NCBI GenBank assembly: GCA_044228435.1
Contig: JBGAUW010000009.1
Coordinates: forward strand, 1 to 64,000
DNA length: 64,000 bases
Reading direction: 5' to 3'
From: Bog-950 sp044228435
Lineage (GTDB): Bacteria; Bacteroidota; Bacteroidia; Chitinophagales; LD1
Shown: in pieces, positions 9,011 through 18,442 of the stretch
How positions within the stretch are numbered: the stretch's first letter is position 1
Layout of the letters: each line of letters opens with the position of its first letter
Notes under the pieces: generated by a model
Seen by the model: the letters and a program-made list of their open reading frames with translations, nothing else
What the model was told of the DNA's origin: nothing
Database searches by the model: none
Program-made: the position numbers and the translations under genes

Positions 9011-9376
9011 CTATTCCCACTCCAGGGCTCCCTTTTTTATAACATAAAAGAAGCCAATTAACAATAAGCCCATAAACATCAGCATCTTCCAAAACCCATC
9101 CATGCCTAAATCGCGGAAATTAACAGCCCAAGGGTAAAGGAAAATAACCTCCACATCAAATAACACGAACAAGATAGCTACCAAAAAATACTTAACCGAA
9201 AAAGGTATGCGGGCGTTACCATGCTGCGGTATACCACATTCAAAGCTGGCATCTTTATTACGCGAGTGGCGGCGTGGCCCTATGTAATGCGAAAGCGCCA
9301 GCATAACCGTAATAAAGCCCGCAACAAACACGAACTGTATAAGTATTGGTAAATAATCGAGATTAGTAGAGGTCAT
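9011..9376 (-). CDS. nuoA: NADH-quinone oxidoreductase subunit A
   Basis: 121 residues from ATG 9376. A longer frame using TTG at 9400 exists, but the ATG gives the normal NuoA length and leaves room for a promoter box at 9398-9405. NuoA is a three-helix membrane subunit of complex I. The helices are visible at about residues 8-30, 64-84 and 92-113, with the conserved YECGIP-like loop (DASFECGIPQHG) and VLFDVEVIFLYPWA in the second helix. It heads the minus-strand run nuoA-B-C-lipoprotein-D-E. Confidence 0.94.
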   Translation of the reverse strand: MTSTNLDYLPILIQFVFVAGFITVMLALSHYIGPRRHSRNKDASFECGIPQHGNARIPFSVKYFLVAILFVLFDVEVIFLYPWAVNFRDLGMDGFWKMLMFMGLLLIGFFYVIKKGALEWE

Positions 9377-9397
9377 AAACGATGTTTTGAACGTTGG

Positions 9398-9405
9398 CAA
9401 AAATA
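9398..9405 (-). promoter_or_regulatory. putative -7 box upstream of nuoA
   Basis: On the minus strand this reads TATTTTTG, matching the Bacteroidota -7 consensus TAnnTTTG, 21 nt before the nuoA ATG at 9376. I do not see a good -33 TTTG at the expected distance, so this is tentative. Confidence 0.4.
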
Positions 9406-9590
9406 GAAATACTGCTGAGTAGTTGGCACTTGTAAAGCATAAAATACCAACATGCCTGTTTATTGAGAAAAAGACTTTAACAAGTTATTTTTAACCAGTT
9501 AATCGCCCTTAAATATCGAACCTTTTTAGTTCTCCAACTGTGATTATTTGATGGAGTGTTCTGCGTCTTTAAACTTTAATTTACATTAAA

Positions 9591-9636
9591 TTCTGCCTAC
9601 TTTTTATTTCGGTTTTCTGCCTACTTTTCTGCCTAC
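9591..9636. repeat. three direct copies of TTCTGCCTAC
   Basis: Exact copies start at 9591, 9615 and 9627, so spacing is 24 and then 12 bp, a 12-bp period with one position skipped. They lie about 190 bp upstream of the nuoA -7 box. They could be binding sites for a regulator or a remnant microsatellite. Confidence 0.7.
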
Positions 9637-9796
9637 CTTTTTAAATGAATTTACAACCACATATAATGCTAATTTTCAACCAATTAAACCGTATTTATCA
9701 CCATAAAGTTGAGCTAAAATTTGCATCATTTATTTGCGCTTTTCTTATGCCTAAAAGCAGTAACAACAAAACCCAGATTTAAATCTGTATGCCACC

Positions 9797-9824
9797 TTAA
9801 TTTCATACAAAAGTATGAAATTAA
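9797..9824. repeat. perfect AT-rich inverted repeat
   Basis: Arms of 12 bp (9797-9808 and 9813-9824, TTAATTTCATAC and its complement) surround an AAAA loop. It has no GC-rich stem or clean T-run, so it is more like an operator or a weak hairpin than a rho-independent terminator. Confidence 0.6.
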
Positions 9825-9926
9825 ACTTACTTATAATAGCATTACCAGTGAAATAGCGTAGACGGACTCACTATTTTTCGCAAAGAATCAGAGGGTTAAG
9901 TTATGCCCGAAATAAAACCGTAGAGA

Positions 9927-10856
9927 TTAGTTGGAACTAAAACTTGCAACCTCTACTAAAAACTTCTCATCAATAGCACCTAAATCCTGGGCAGCCTTGT
10001 TGCTAAGCTTAATGGTAATTTCGTTGCCTGCATCGGTTGGTGGCACCTTACCCACCACTTTAACAAAAACTGTACGCTTATTCATAAGGTTAGTAACCCG
10101 TATAACCGAGCCGGTTTCAGCCTCGCTATAAAATGCCAAATTTTGATTCCCCCCGGTTTCATCGGCCAGGTAATTAGCGGCACCCTTATTCTTTTTAATC
10201 CGATATCCATGGGAGGAGTACTGATTGAAAATGCCAGGATATTCGGCAGAATTGCTGCTGGAAGTTCTTAACCCTTCGGTTAAAAATACGGGCTTGGCCA
10301 CGGGAGTTGCTGGTGTGTTAACTGCAACCGGTTCATCACTAAGGGGTGTTACCGGATTTGTATTAGGAATGATTGCCGAGGCCCTTGGGCGAATATCTTC
10401 TTCGCGGTAAGGGGTATCGGGTGTAGAAGGCACAGCCATAGGCTTATAAAGCGCCATTTGGTTCATTTTATTAACCACCAGCTTTTGCCCCATTTTAAGG
10501 TTCATATCGCTAAGTGAATTCCATTGCTTTAACTCAGCAACGCTAACACCATACTTTTTGCAAATACCATAAAGTGTTTCCCCTTTGCCTACGGTGTGCA
10601 CTTTTGCGCTAACCGCTTTAGCAGAAGGTGCAACTGGTTTATTATGCGACCCGGAAACTACAATTTTTTGCCCTGCTTTTATGTTAGTGCTACCGGCCAG
10701 TTCGGCATTCATTTTTTTCAGTTCAGTTACACTAACGTTATACATGCGCGCGATAGAATAAAGCGACTCGCCGGCTTTTACCACATGCATTTTATCTTCG
10801 GCATTACCGCTAACTACTATTAGACCAAACCAAACCGCAAACATTATTTTTTTCAT
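9927..10856 (-). CDS. LysM and RlpA-like (double-psi beta-barrel) envelope protein
   Basis: 309 residues. It has a signal peptide (cleavage near residue 20), then two LysM peptidoglycan-binding modules (about 23-67 and 86-128, each with the V-x-x-G-E-S/T-L-Y pattern), a Pro/Ser/Thr-rich linker and a C-terminal domain (about 205-305). The GSVIRVTNLMNKRTVFVKV segment followed by ITIKLSNKAAQDLGA resembles the double-psi beta-barrel of RlpA-type proteins. The canonical RlpA catalytic Asp in the RGPF segment is replaced by the context VGKVPPTD, so lytic activity is doubtful. It probably binds cell wall in the periplasm. It stands alone; upstream is a 418-bp gap. Confidence 0.85.
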   Translation of the reverse strand: MKKIMFAVWFGLIVVSGNAEDKMHVVKAGESLYSIARMYNVSVTELKKMNAELAGSTNIKAGQKIVVSGSHNKPVAPSAKAVSAKVHTVGKGETLYGICKKYGVSVAELKQWNSLSDMNLKMGQKLVVNKMNQMALYKPMAVPSTPDTPYREEDIRPRASAIIPNTNPVTPLSDEPVAVNTPATPVAKPVFLTEGLRTSSSNSAEYPGIFNQYSSHGYRIKKNKGAANYLADETGGNQNLAFYSEAETGSVIRVTNLMNKRTVFVKVVGKVPPTDAGNEITIKLSNKAAQDLGAIDEKFLVEVASFSSN

Positions 10857-11274
10857 ACACTTCTATTTATGTTTCCACTAACTACCTTAACGATTGAACA
10901 GTAACTACTATTACAACGCGAAGGTAGCCACGCTAGTATGGAACATCAATGAGAACATACCACATACTAACATCTTTTGCAGGGCTTTTGTGTATTATTA
11001 TAAACACATCCCAAAGCTTCAAGTTTCAACAATCAACCTACCAAAAAGATGAATTTTAACACTCTGATAATTAGTCCCAGGCTTTGTTTTCGGGGAATGA
11101 TTTGACATAACCAGGCTTTACCTGTATATTAATAAAGCTGGTTGTGTAACTTAAACTATACAGCAGTAGAACACTAAATTATTATTACCAGCATTTTAAC
11201 AAAATAAGTTCACCTTAAGCTTCAGATTTTTAAATGGCCCAAAATTTGGCATTGTTTTAACCAAAATTTAAGTA
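10857..11274. other. 418-bp divergent intergenic region
   Basis: It lies between the minus-strand LysM gene and the plus-strand tail-fibre-like pseudogene and must hold promoters for both. I see AT-rich stretches but no clear TTTG/TAnnTTTG pair, no convincing open frame and no RNA gene signature. Confidence 0.5.
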
Positions 11275-14200
11275 ATGAAGAAAATTCTCCTTGCGCTCAC
11301 AAGTATTACAATTTTCGGAACCAATGTATTTAGCCAAAATGTTGGTATAGGAACTAATAATCCTCAAACCAAATTACAGGTAGAGGGTTCCATAAGTTCA
11401 ACACCTGCATCGGCCGCCGCAGCTGCTACAGTAACCATACCTGCTAATACCTCCATTTTCCGATTAACTTTTACATCTGGCTCACAAGCCAATGCGCTAA
11501 GCATTGCCGCTTCTGCCGAGGGGCAATATTTAAGTATTTACAATACTGATGATGATGCAGCAACTTTTGCCGGGCAAACAATTGCCCCAACAAATGGTGT
11601 TGCCAGTTTTAACTATATTAATGGCGGATGGCGAACAGTAAGCAATACCAAAGCTGCGGGAGACTTACCGGGCACCTACCCAAATCCAACAGTAGCTAAA
11701 ATTCAGGGCCGGACTGTTTCCTCAGCTACTCCATCAAATGGAGACGTGCTTAAATACAATTCTACCACATCGCAGTATGAACCCGCGCCTGATTTAAACA
11801 GTGGAGGAACTGTTGGCTCAGTAACTGCCTCTTCCCCCTATCGTCTTCCGGCGGAGCCACTCCCAATATTTCATTAACAGGTACAGTACCGGTAGGTAAC
11901 GGCGGAACCGGATTAACTGCAATAGGCGCAGGCCAAATATTGATAGGCACCTCATCAAACACATTTTTAAATACTACACTTACCGGAACAGCTAACCAGG
12001 TTAACATTAACAGCGCATCAGGATCTGTTACTCTTTCTACACCTCAGGATATCGCTACTACCTCCTAACCTACTTTTACAAAAATAACCGCCACCGGCGC
12101 TAACATTAATAGTGTAGAGGCTACAGGCTCTATTAAATCTGGCACCACCACAGCCACTGCTGCCACGGCCGGTGCAGGCGCTATTCGTACCAATGGCACT
12201 AACGTAGAATACTCTGATGGCACTACCTGGAAAACCGTAGCAGCAACAGGTAACTATGTTGACCTTACAACTAACCAAACAGCTGCCGGCAATAAAACAT
12301 GGAGTGGAACCGGAAGCTTTACCGGGGCCGGTACAGGTTTATCAGTTACTAACTCGGGTTCTTTTGGAAGTAGTGTGGTAGTTGGACCTAAGGGATCTTT
12401 CTTTGGAAGTGACCAGGGGGGTAACATAGAATTAGGTACAGATAATGGTACGGCGAATACGGTTGGTGCTGTTCCTTACATCGATTTTCATTACGGAACA
12501 GGCACTATACAGGATTTTAATACACGATTACAAAACGATGCTAATGGACAGCTTTCTATTATAGGCAACGCCCGCGTTAGTAGTTTAACTACAGCGGGTA
12601 TCGTTACCAATAATGCTTCGGGTGTTTTAAGCACTACCACCACCATACCGGTTGGCAATTTACCCGATGCTACTACCAGCACTAAAGGGATTGTTCAATT
12701 AGCCGGCGATTTGGCAGGCACCGCGGCATCGCCGCAAATAGCCGCCGGAGCAATAGTTGATGCCGACATTAATGGTTCGGCGAACATTGCCGATACAAAA
12801 CTGGCTACGATAAGCACGGCGGGTAAGGTTTCTAACTCGGCTACCACAGCAACAAGCGCCAATACACCTAACGCAATAGTAGCACGCGATGGTTCGGGTA
12901 ACTTTAGCGCCGGTACTATTACAGCTACATTAAATGGTAACGCTACCAGCGCTACGAATATTGCAGGTGGTTCTGCCGGTAAAGTGCCTTACCAAACTGC
13001 CGCTGGCACCACTACTTTTACAGCCACCTCACCAGCCGCAGCGGGTGTATATATGCGCAGCAGCGGAGCCAATACATGGGATGCCACCGCGATACAGGTA
13101 GGCGACCTTCCGGCCTCAGTTTCAGGCGCATGGACCCGCAGCGCACCTAATGTAAGCCTGGTAACCTCTACCGATAAGGTAGGCATAGGCACCAGCACCC
13201 CGGGAGCGAAATTACAGGTATACGAACCTACTGCACTTGGTGCCACGGCAGGTAATAGCCAGATACTTAGCCGTTTTTCGGGTGATGTGGGCAACCACTT
13301 TATGAATAATACATGGCTTTACCGCGATGCCTCCTCACCAACCAGCTGGCAAACCGCCAGATTGCATGATGGTATTAGTGTAGATGCTTCTTTCCTTACA
13401 CCAGGCTCAGATACACGTGTTTGGTGGGAGCGCGATCCTAACGATAATATTCAATCGTGGGGTAATGCCAATGCCACTTATTTAACTATCAATGCGGGTA
13501 ATATAGGAATAGGCACAACTGCTCCTTTACAAAAGCTCGAAGTGAATACAGGAGGTATAGGTTTTTCTGGTTCAGGACTTAACTCAGCTGACAAAAAACT
13601 TTATTCGCCTGCCGACGGGGATTTAGAGTGGATGACCCACACAGGTGCCGGTGTGCATGGTTTTGCTATCAGCCACCAGGGAGCAAAGGCTGTATATCTT
13701 AATATTTCGGGTAATAGCTATTTAAATGGTGGAAACGTAGGTATAGGCACTGCGAGCCCGGGCTATAAACTGGAAGTTGTTGGTACAGGCCGTTTTGGTA
13801 ATGCTGCCAATGCTTACGTATACACAGCTTCAGGAGCAACTACGGGCGCAGGTGGTATTGAAATTTTTGGCAGCGGTAATGTAGGCTACATCCGTTTTCA
13901 CGACCCCGGTGTAGCATGGCGCGATTTAGCCCTTAATGATGCGGGCGGTAACGTAGGTATAGGCACAGCTACCCCGGCTTATAAATTGGATGTAAATGGT
14001 AATTTCCGAACTACCGGCCAGGCACTGGTTCAGGGCGGCTTACTTACACAAGGTACCGCATCTACCCTTTATGGCACCAATGCTTCGATATACGCAAATA
14101 ATGCGAATGTTACCGGAGGGGGTCTAATGATATCTGACGATGGTGGTTTTTTTGATTATAACGATGGCCCGGTTACCTTTAACGGTAGCACAGGTTTGCG

Positions 14201-14723
14201 CATTGCAGGAACAAGTGGTGCGGCCAGTAGCAACGGATATTTACGCGTAAATGCGCTTTCGGGTAGTGGTAACAGAACTGTATTTGCAGATGCAAACGGT
14301 ATATTAAAAGCAGGAAGCAAAAACGTTGCTTATGTGCAGGACAGGGCGGAACGCCTTACAGGAACTGCCAATACCGGGTATGCAAATATAGGATTGGGAA
14401 CTAATGACCTTGCCGTAGAAGCAGGCGATATAATAACCATAAGAATTTCGCTTAAATTTCGCTGGACCGGAGGCTCGGGAGGAGACCATCCAAGGTTTGG
14501 AGTGGGTATAACAGGTTGCACTACCGCCAGTGTAGATGACACTTATTACCATCGCCTGGCAGATGATTCGCCAAGAGGAGAATATCAATCGCTATGTTAC
14601 CAGTATGTGTACGTGGCAACATGCACAGGAAACCTGCAATTTTATATGCGCATGGATAATAACAGCGATGCAGATGATCAATCCGCCACCGGCGATGTGG
14701 TAATTATTGCAACGCGCCACTAA
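11275..14723 (+). pseudogene. secreted tail-fibre-like repeat protein, broken by frameshift and nonsense codon
   Basis: A single ancestral gene can be read through two lesions. The signal peptide (MKKILLALTSITIFGTNVFSQ) is followed by NVGIGTNNPQTKLQV. Five VGIGTxxPxxKLxV repeats mark the protein, with phage-tail-fibre-like modules between them (DLPGTYPNPTVAKIQG, VGNGGTGLTA, NIADTKLATIS), and a Cys-containing C-terminal beta domain. Lesion 1: the run of five C at 11834-11838 is one base short. Six would join frame 1 to frame 3 and give TASSPLSSSGGATPNISLTG, a normal module. Lesion 2: TAA at 12066-12068 replaces an expected sense codon (most simply CAA) in ATTS-x-PTFTKI. The downstream frame is then open to TAA at 14723. 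With one C added and the stop read through, the protein is 1149 residues. Such proteins are common on Bacteroidota surfaces; the role is unknown. Confidence 0.85.
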
Positions 14724-14768
14724 ACAAAAAATGTTAGTGTATTTTAAACAGTTTAAAGAACTATTACA

Positions 14769-14826
14769 TAAACATAAAAAGCAAACAGCCGAAGAATTAT
14801 CTTCGGCTGTTTGCTTTTTATGTTTA
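14769..14826. terminator. strong bidirectional terminator hairpin
   Basis: A perfect 26-bp inverted repeat (14769-14794 and 14801-14826) with a 6-base AATTAT loop. The inner stem is GC-rich and the outer stem is A/T-rich on both sides, giving a T-run in either direction. It separates the tail-fibre-like pseudogene from the convergent sdhB. Confidence 0.9.
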
Positions 14827-14853
14827 AATCCTGTTCTAAGGGATATAATGGTG

Positions 14854-15600
14854 TTACTCATTAATCAGGCTGGCAACCAGGTACTCGCGGTTCATACGCG
14901 CAATGTTGGTCAGCTTAATTTCTTTAGGGCATTCTGCCTCGCAGGCGCCTATGTTAGTGCAGTTACCAAAACCTTCTTCATCCATTTGGTTAACCATATT
15001 AATTGAACGGGTATTGCGCTCTGCATCCCCTTGGGGCAATAAAGCCAGCTGCGATATTTTAGCCGATACAAACAGCATAGCTGCGCTGTTAGGACAAGCT
15101 GCCACGCAGGCACCGCAACCGATACAGGCCGCAGCATCCATTGCCTTTTCGGCAAACTCTTTATCTACCGGCAAACTATTAGCATCTTGCGCCTGGCCGG
15201 TATTTACCGATACGTATCCCCCTTTAGCAATAATACGGTCGAAGGCAGAGCGATCGGTAACCAAGTCTTTAACAACCGGAAAAGCTTTGGCTCTCCATGG
15301 TTCTACATAAATTGTTTCACCATCTTTAAACGTGCGCATATACAATTGGCAGGTAGTGGCTGCATGGTGCGGACCATGTGCGCGACCATTGATATACATT
15401 GAACACATACCACATATACCTTCACGGCAATCGTGGTCAAAAGCTATAGGGTCTTCGCCCTTGCGCACCAGGTTATCGTTCAACACGTCAACCATTTCTA
15501 AAAAACTCATATCGGCATTGATATTATCTATGCTATAGTCTACCAGTTTTCCGGGTGTTTTGGCGTTTTTCTGCCTCCAAACTTTAAGATTAAATTTCAT
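14854..15600 (-). CDS. sdhB: succinate dehydrogenase/fumarate reductase iron-sulfur subunit
   Basis: 248 residues. It relays electrons from the flavin of SdhA to the membrane subunit through three Fe-S clusters. The [2Fe-2S] ligands are Cys58, Cys63, Cys66 and Cys84 in the N-terminal ferredoxin fold. The C-terminal domain carries CIGCGACVAACP and CTNIGACEAECP, the ligands for the [4Fe-4S] and [3Fe-4S] clusters. It is the last gene of sdhC-sdhA-sdhB, followed by the terminator at 14769-14826. The direction of catalysis (SDH or FRD) cannot be told from sequence; the single-cytochrome architecture is that of type B enzymes. Confidence 0.96.
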   Translation of the reverse strand: MKFNLKVWRQKNAKTPGKLVDYSIDNINADMSFLEMVDVLNDNLVRKGEDPIAFDHDCREGICGMCSMYINGRAHGPHHAATTCQLYMRTFKDGETIYVEPWRAKAFPVVKDLVTDRSAFDRIIAKGGYVSVNTGQAQDANSLPVDKEFAEKAMDAAACIGCGACVAACPNSAAMLFVSAKISQLALLPQGDAERNTRSINMVNQMDEEGFGNCTNIGACEAECPKEIKLTNIARMNREYLVASLINE

Positions 15601-15633
15601 ACTCTTTTATTTTACCACATAGTGGTTGGTTCA

Positions 15634-17571
15634 TTACTTGTAACTTCTTACCTGCAATTGAATGTTTTCAAATACCAATTCTTCTTTGTGCAACACGGGG
15701 TCTGCATCTACCCCCTTAAATTCCCAGGCAGCTGCATAGCGATAGTTTTCATCATCGCGCTTAGCCTCGCCTTCTTCCTGGTATTCAACTCTAAAGTGGC
15801 CGCCACAGCTTTCGTTGCGGTTTAGGGCATCAATCACCATTAGTTCTCCTAACTCAATAAAGTCTGCCACACGACCTGCTTTATCAAACTCCGGGTTAAA
15901 CTCATTTAGTGTGCCGGGTATATTTACATCACTCCAAAACTCTTTGCGCAAATCTTGTATTAACTTACGAGCCTTGGTTAATCCTTCAGCTGTACGCGCC
16001 ATACCACAGTATTCCCACATTATTTTCCCTAACTGCTTATGGAAATCATCCACTGTTTTCTTACCCTTTATACCAATTAGCTTTTCTGCTCTTTCACGGG
16101 CAGTTTTCTCAGCCTCAACAAAGGCAGGATGGTCGGTTGGTATTGCTTTGGTAAAAATTTCAGACGATAAGTAGTTACCAATAGTATAAGGAATTACAAA
16201 ATAACCATCGGCCAAACCTTGCATCAACGCTGAAGCCCCAAGACGATTCGCTCCGTGATCGCTAAAGTTGGCTTCGCCCAAAGCATATAAGCCAGGCACC
16301 GAAGTCATCAATTCATAATCTACCCAAAGCCCACCCATGGTGTAGTGCACCGCAGGGTAAATTTTCATTGGTGTTTTTAAAGGGTCTTCGTTCGTAATGT
16401 TCTGATACATCGGGAACAACTCGCCATAGCGTGCCTTAACCGTTTCAACTCCCAAGCGCTTAATAGCATCTCCAAAATCCAAAAACACACCTAAGCCCGA
16501 TGGCACAATACCACGTCCATCATCGCAGGCTTCTTTAGCAGCGCGCGAAGCAATATCGCGCGGACAAAGATTACCGAATGAAGGATATTTGCGCTCTAAG
16601 TAGTAATCGCGGTCTTCTTCTTTAATATCTTCTGCACGCTTTTTCCCTTCACGGATAGCCTTTGCATCTTCTTTGGTTTTAGGCACCCAAACACGACCAT
16701 CGTTACGCAGCGATTCGCTCATCAGCGTAAGCTTCGATTGATAATCGCCGGTTACCGGTATACAGGTTGGGTGTATTTGCGTGTAGCAAGGGTTTCCGAA
16801 GTAAGCACCTTTCTTATGCGCCTTCCAGGCGGCTGTAACGTTGCTACCCATTGCATTGGTAGAAAGGAAGAATACGTTTCCGTAGCCACCGGTGCAAAGC
16901 AACACTGCATGGCCAAAGAATTTCTCCAACTCACCGCTTATAAGATTACGGGCAATAATACCGCGCGCTTTACCTTCAATAGTAACCACCTCTACCATTT
17001 CGTGGCGGCTATACATTTTTACGTTGCCTAAGCCAATCTGGCGTTCTAAAGCACCATAAGCGCCTAAAAGTAGTTGCTGTCCGGTTTGACCACGTGCATA
17101 AAAAGTACGCGATACCTGAGAACCGCCAAATGAGCGGTTATCCAATAAACCGCCATATTCGCGGGCAAAAGGAACGCCTTGTGCCACGCATTGGTCAATA
17201 ATATTTCTTGATACATCGGCCAAGCGGTAAACATTGGCTTCGCGGGCGCGAAAATCGCCACCTTTAATAGTATCGTAAAACAAGCGGAATACAGAATCTC
17301 CGTCGTTCTTATAGTTTTTAGCAGCATTTATACCACCCTGAGCAGCAATTGAGTGTGCACGGCGTGGTGAATCCTGAAAGCAGAAAGCCTTAACCTGGTA
17401 ACCCAGTTCGGCCAATGAGGCAGCAGCACTTGCCCCGGCAAGGCCGGTTCCTACCACAATTACTTCCAACTTACGCTTGTTGGCAGGGTTTACCAGTTTA
17501 GCGTGCTCTTTGTAATAGCTCCACTTATCAGCCAACGGCCCGGGAGGAATTTTTGAATTCAAATCTGACAT
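15634..17571 (-). CDS. sdhA: succinate dehydrogenase/fumarate reductase flavoprotein subunit
   Basis: 645 residues. It oxidises succinate to fumarate using covalently bound FAD on the cytoplasmic face of the membrane. The FAD-binding dinucleotide fold (VGTGLAGASAAASLAELG) is at about residues 41-58, and the flavinylation-His region follows (RRAHSIAAQGGINAAKN, about 70-86). The substrate-site block HYTMGGLWVDY and the GANRLGASALMQGLADG signature are also present. It lies between sdhC (37 bp) and sdhB (33 bp), a tight operon. The length matches the long Bacteroidota type B flavoproteins. Confidence 0.96.
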   Translation of the reverse strand: MSDLNSKIPPGPLADKWSYYKEHAKLVNPANKRKLEVIVVGTGLAGASAAASLAELGYQVKAFCFQDSPRRAHSIAAQGGINAAKNYKNDGDSVFRLFYDTIKGGDFRAREANVYRLADVSRNIIDQCVAQGVPFAREYGGLLDNRSFGGSQVSRTFYARGQTGQQLLLGAYGALERQIGLGNVKMYSRHEMVEVVTIEGKARGIIARNLISGELEKFFGHAVLLCTGGYGNVFFLSTNAMGSNVTAAWKAHKKGAYFGNPCYTQIHPTCIPVTGDYQSKLTLMSESLRNDGRVWVPKTKEDAKAIREGKKRAEDIKEEDRDYYLERKYPSFGNLCPRDIASRAAKEACDDGRGIVPSGLGVFLDFGDAIKRLGVETVKARYGELFPMYQNITNEDPLKTPMKIYPAVHYTMGGLWVDYELMTSVPGLYALGEANFSDHGANRLGASALMQGLADGYFVIPYTIGNYLSSEIFTKAIPTDHPAFVEAEKTARERAEKLIGIKGKKTVDDFHKQLGKIMWEYCGMARTAEGLTKARKLIQDLRKEFWSDVNIPGTLNEFNPEFDKAGRVADFIELGELMVIDALNRNESCGGHFRVEYQEEGEAKRDDENYRYAAAWEFKGVDADPVLHKEELVFENIQLQVRSYK

Positions 17572-17608
17572 AGCAGTGAATAATTAACGGTGAATAGAAA
17601 AACAAAAA

Positions 17609-18277
17609 TTAATGCACCAATCCTAAATAAATTGAAACCGGCATCATGGCAAATAAAAACGGTACCACTATAGAAAAGCCAATTCCAAGTATTTCAATTG
17701 CCCTGTTATACTTTACGTTATTTAAACCTAAGCTTTGAAACGCACTTTTAAATCCGTGTAATAAGTGCCAGAACAACGAGAAGCAACCTAACACATATAC
17801 CACCACAATAAGCGGGTTTTGAAAAATATCCAACATCATTTGAAAAAGGTTCAACTCCTCTCCTGTAGTAAACTGGTTAGCACGGTTAGGAATCCAGAAG
17901 TGCGAGGTATGCAGTATTAAAAATATAAGTATAAGTGTTCCCAACAGGCCCATGCTACGGCTATACCATTTGCTTTTGCCATCGGGCTTGCTGTAAGCGT
18001 ACTTAACCGGGCGCGCCTTGCTATTTTGATACCAAAGCATTAAACCATCGCCAATATGCAGCAAAAAGCCAATAACCAACCCAATTTCCAGGGTACGGAT
18101 TATAGGATTAGTACCCATAAAATGGCCCCAATGGCTAAAGGTTTTGCCGCCATCGTTAAACCATATCATACCATTAATGCTGGCATGAATGATTAAAAAG
18201 GTAATTAAAAAAAGGCCGGTAAGGCTCATTACGAGCTTTTTACCAATAGAGGATTTTATTAAAACGGAGTTATTCAT
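17609..18277 (-). CDS. sdhC: succinate dehydrogenase cytochrome b subunit
   Basis: 222 residues with five hydrophobic membrane segments (about 15-35, 60-80, 105-125, 150-172, 190-215). This is the type B SdhC fold that carries both haem b groups and anchors SdhAB. Candidate haem-ligand His residues are visible in the first, third and fourth helices (IIHASINGM, LILHTSHFW, LFWHLLHGFKSAF). A separate SdhD is absent, as expected for this type. It is the first gene of the sdhCAB operon; no clear TAnnTTTG box was found in the 165-bp upstream gap. Confidence 0.94.
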   Translation of the reverse strand: MNNSVLIKSSIGKKLVMSLTGLFLITFLIIHASINGMIWFNDGGKTFSHWGHFMGTNPIIRTLEIGLVIGFLLHIGDGLMLWYQNSKARPVKYAYSKPDGKSKWYSRSMGLLGTLILIFLILHTSHFWIPNRANQFTTGEELNLFQMMLDIFQNPLIVVVYVLGCFSLFWHLLHGFKSAFQSLGLNNVKYNRAIEILGIGFSIVVPFLFAMMPVSIYLGLVH

Positions 18278-18442
18278 ATACAGAGGTTACTTTAAGCCGG
18301 GCCGAAATTATTATGCGAAGGCATAACATGGTAGTTTTTACCGCTTTATTTTTGAATAATTTGTGCATAAGTGCTACAATATGCTACACATTGCTTTATT
18401 ATGCATTATAACAACGGCGGTTGGCATAAAGTTTAACAGCCA

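Larger units (their letters stand above)
9377..9926. other. 550-bp gene-free region between nuoA and the LysM protein gene
   Basis: No convincing gene lies here. The region is AT-rich. It contains the nuoA promoter box, three copies of a 10-bp direct repeat (9591-9636) and a perfect 12-bp-arm inverted repeat (9797-9824). The remainder shows nothing recognisable. An uncatalogued small RNA cannot be excluded. Confidence 0.6.

Noticed and set aside
12375..14723. an independent gene starting at GTG 12375
   Set aside because: The frame is continuous with upstream modules and merely begins after lesions; it is the 3' part of the pseudogene.
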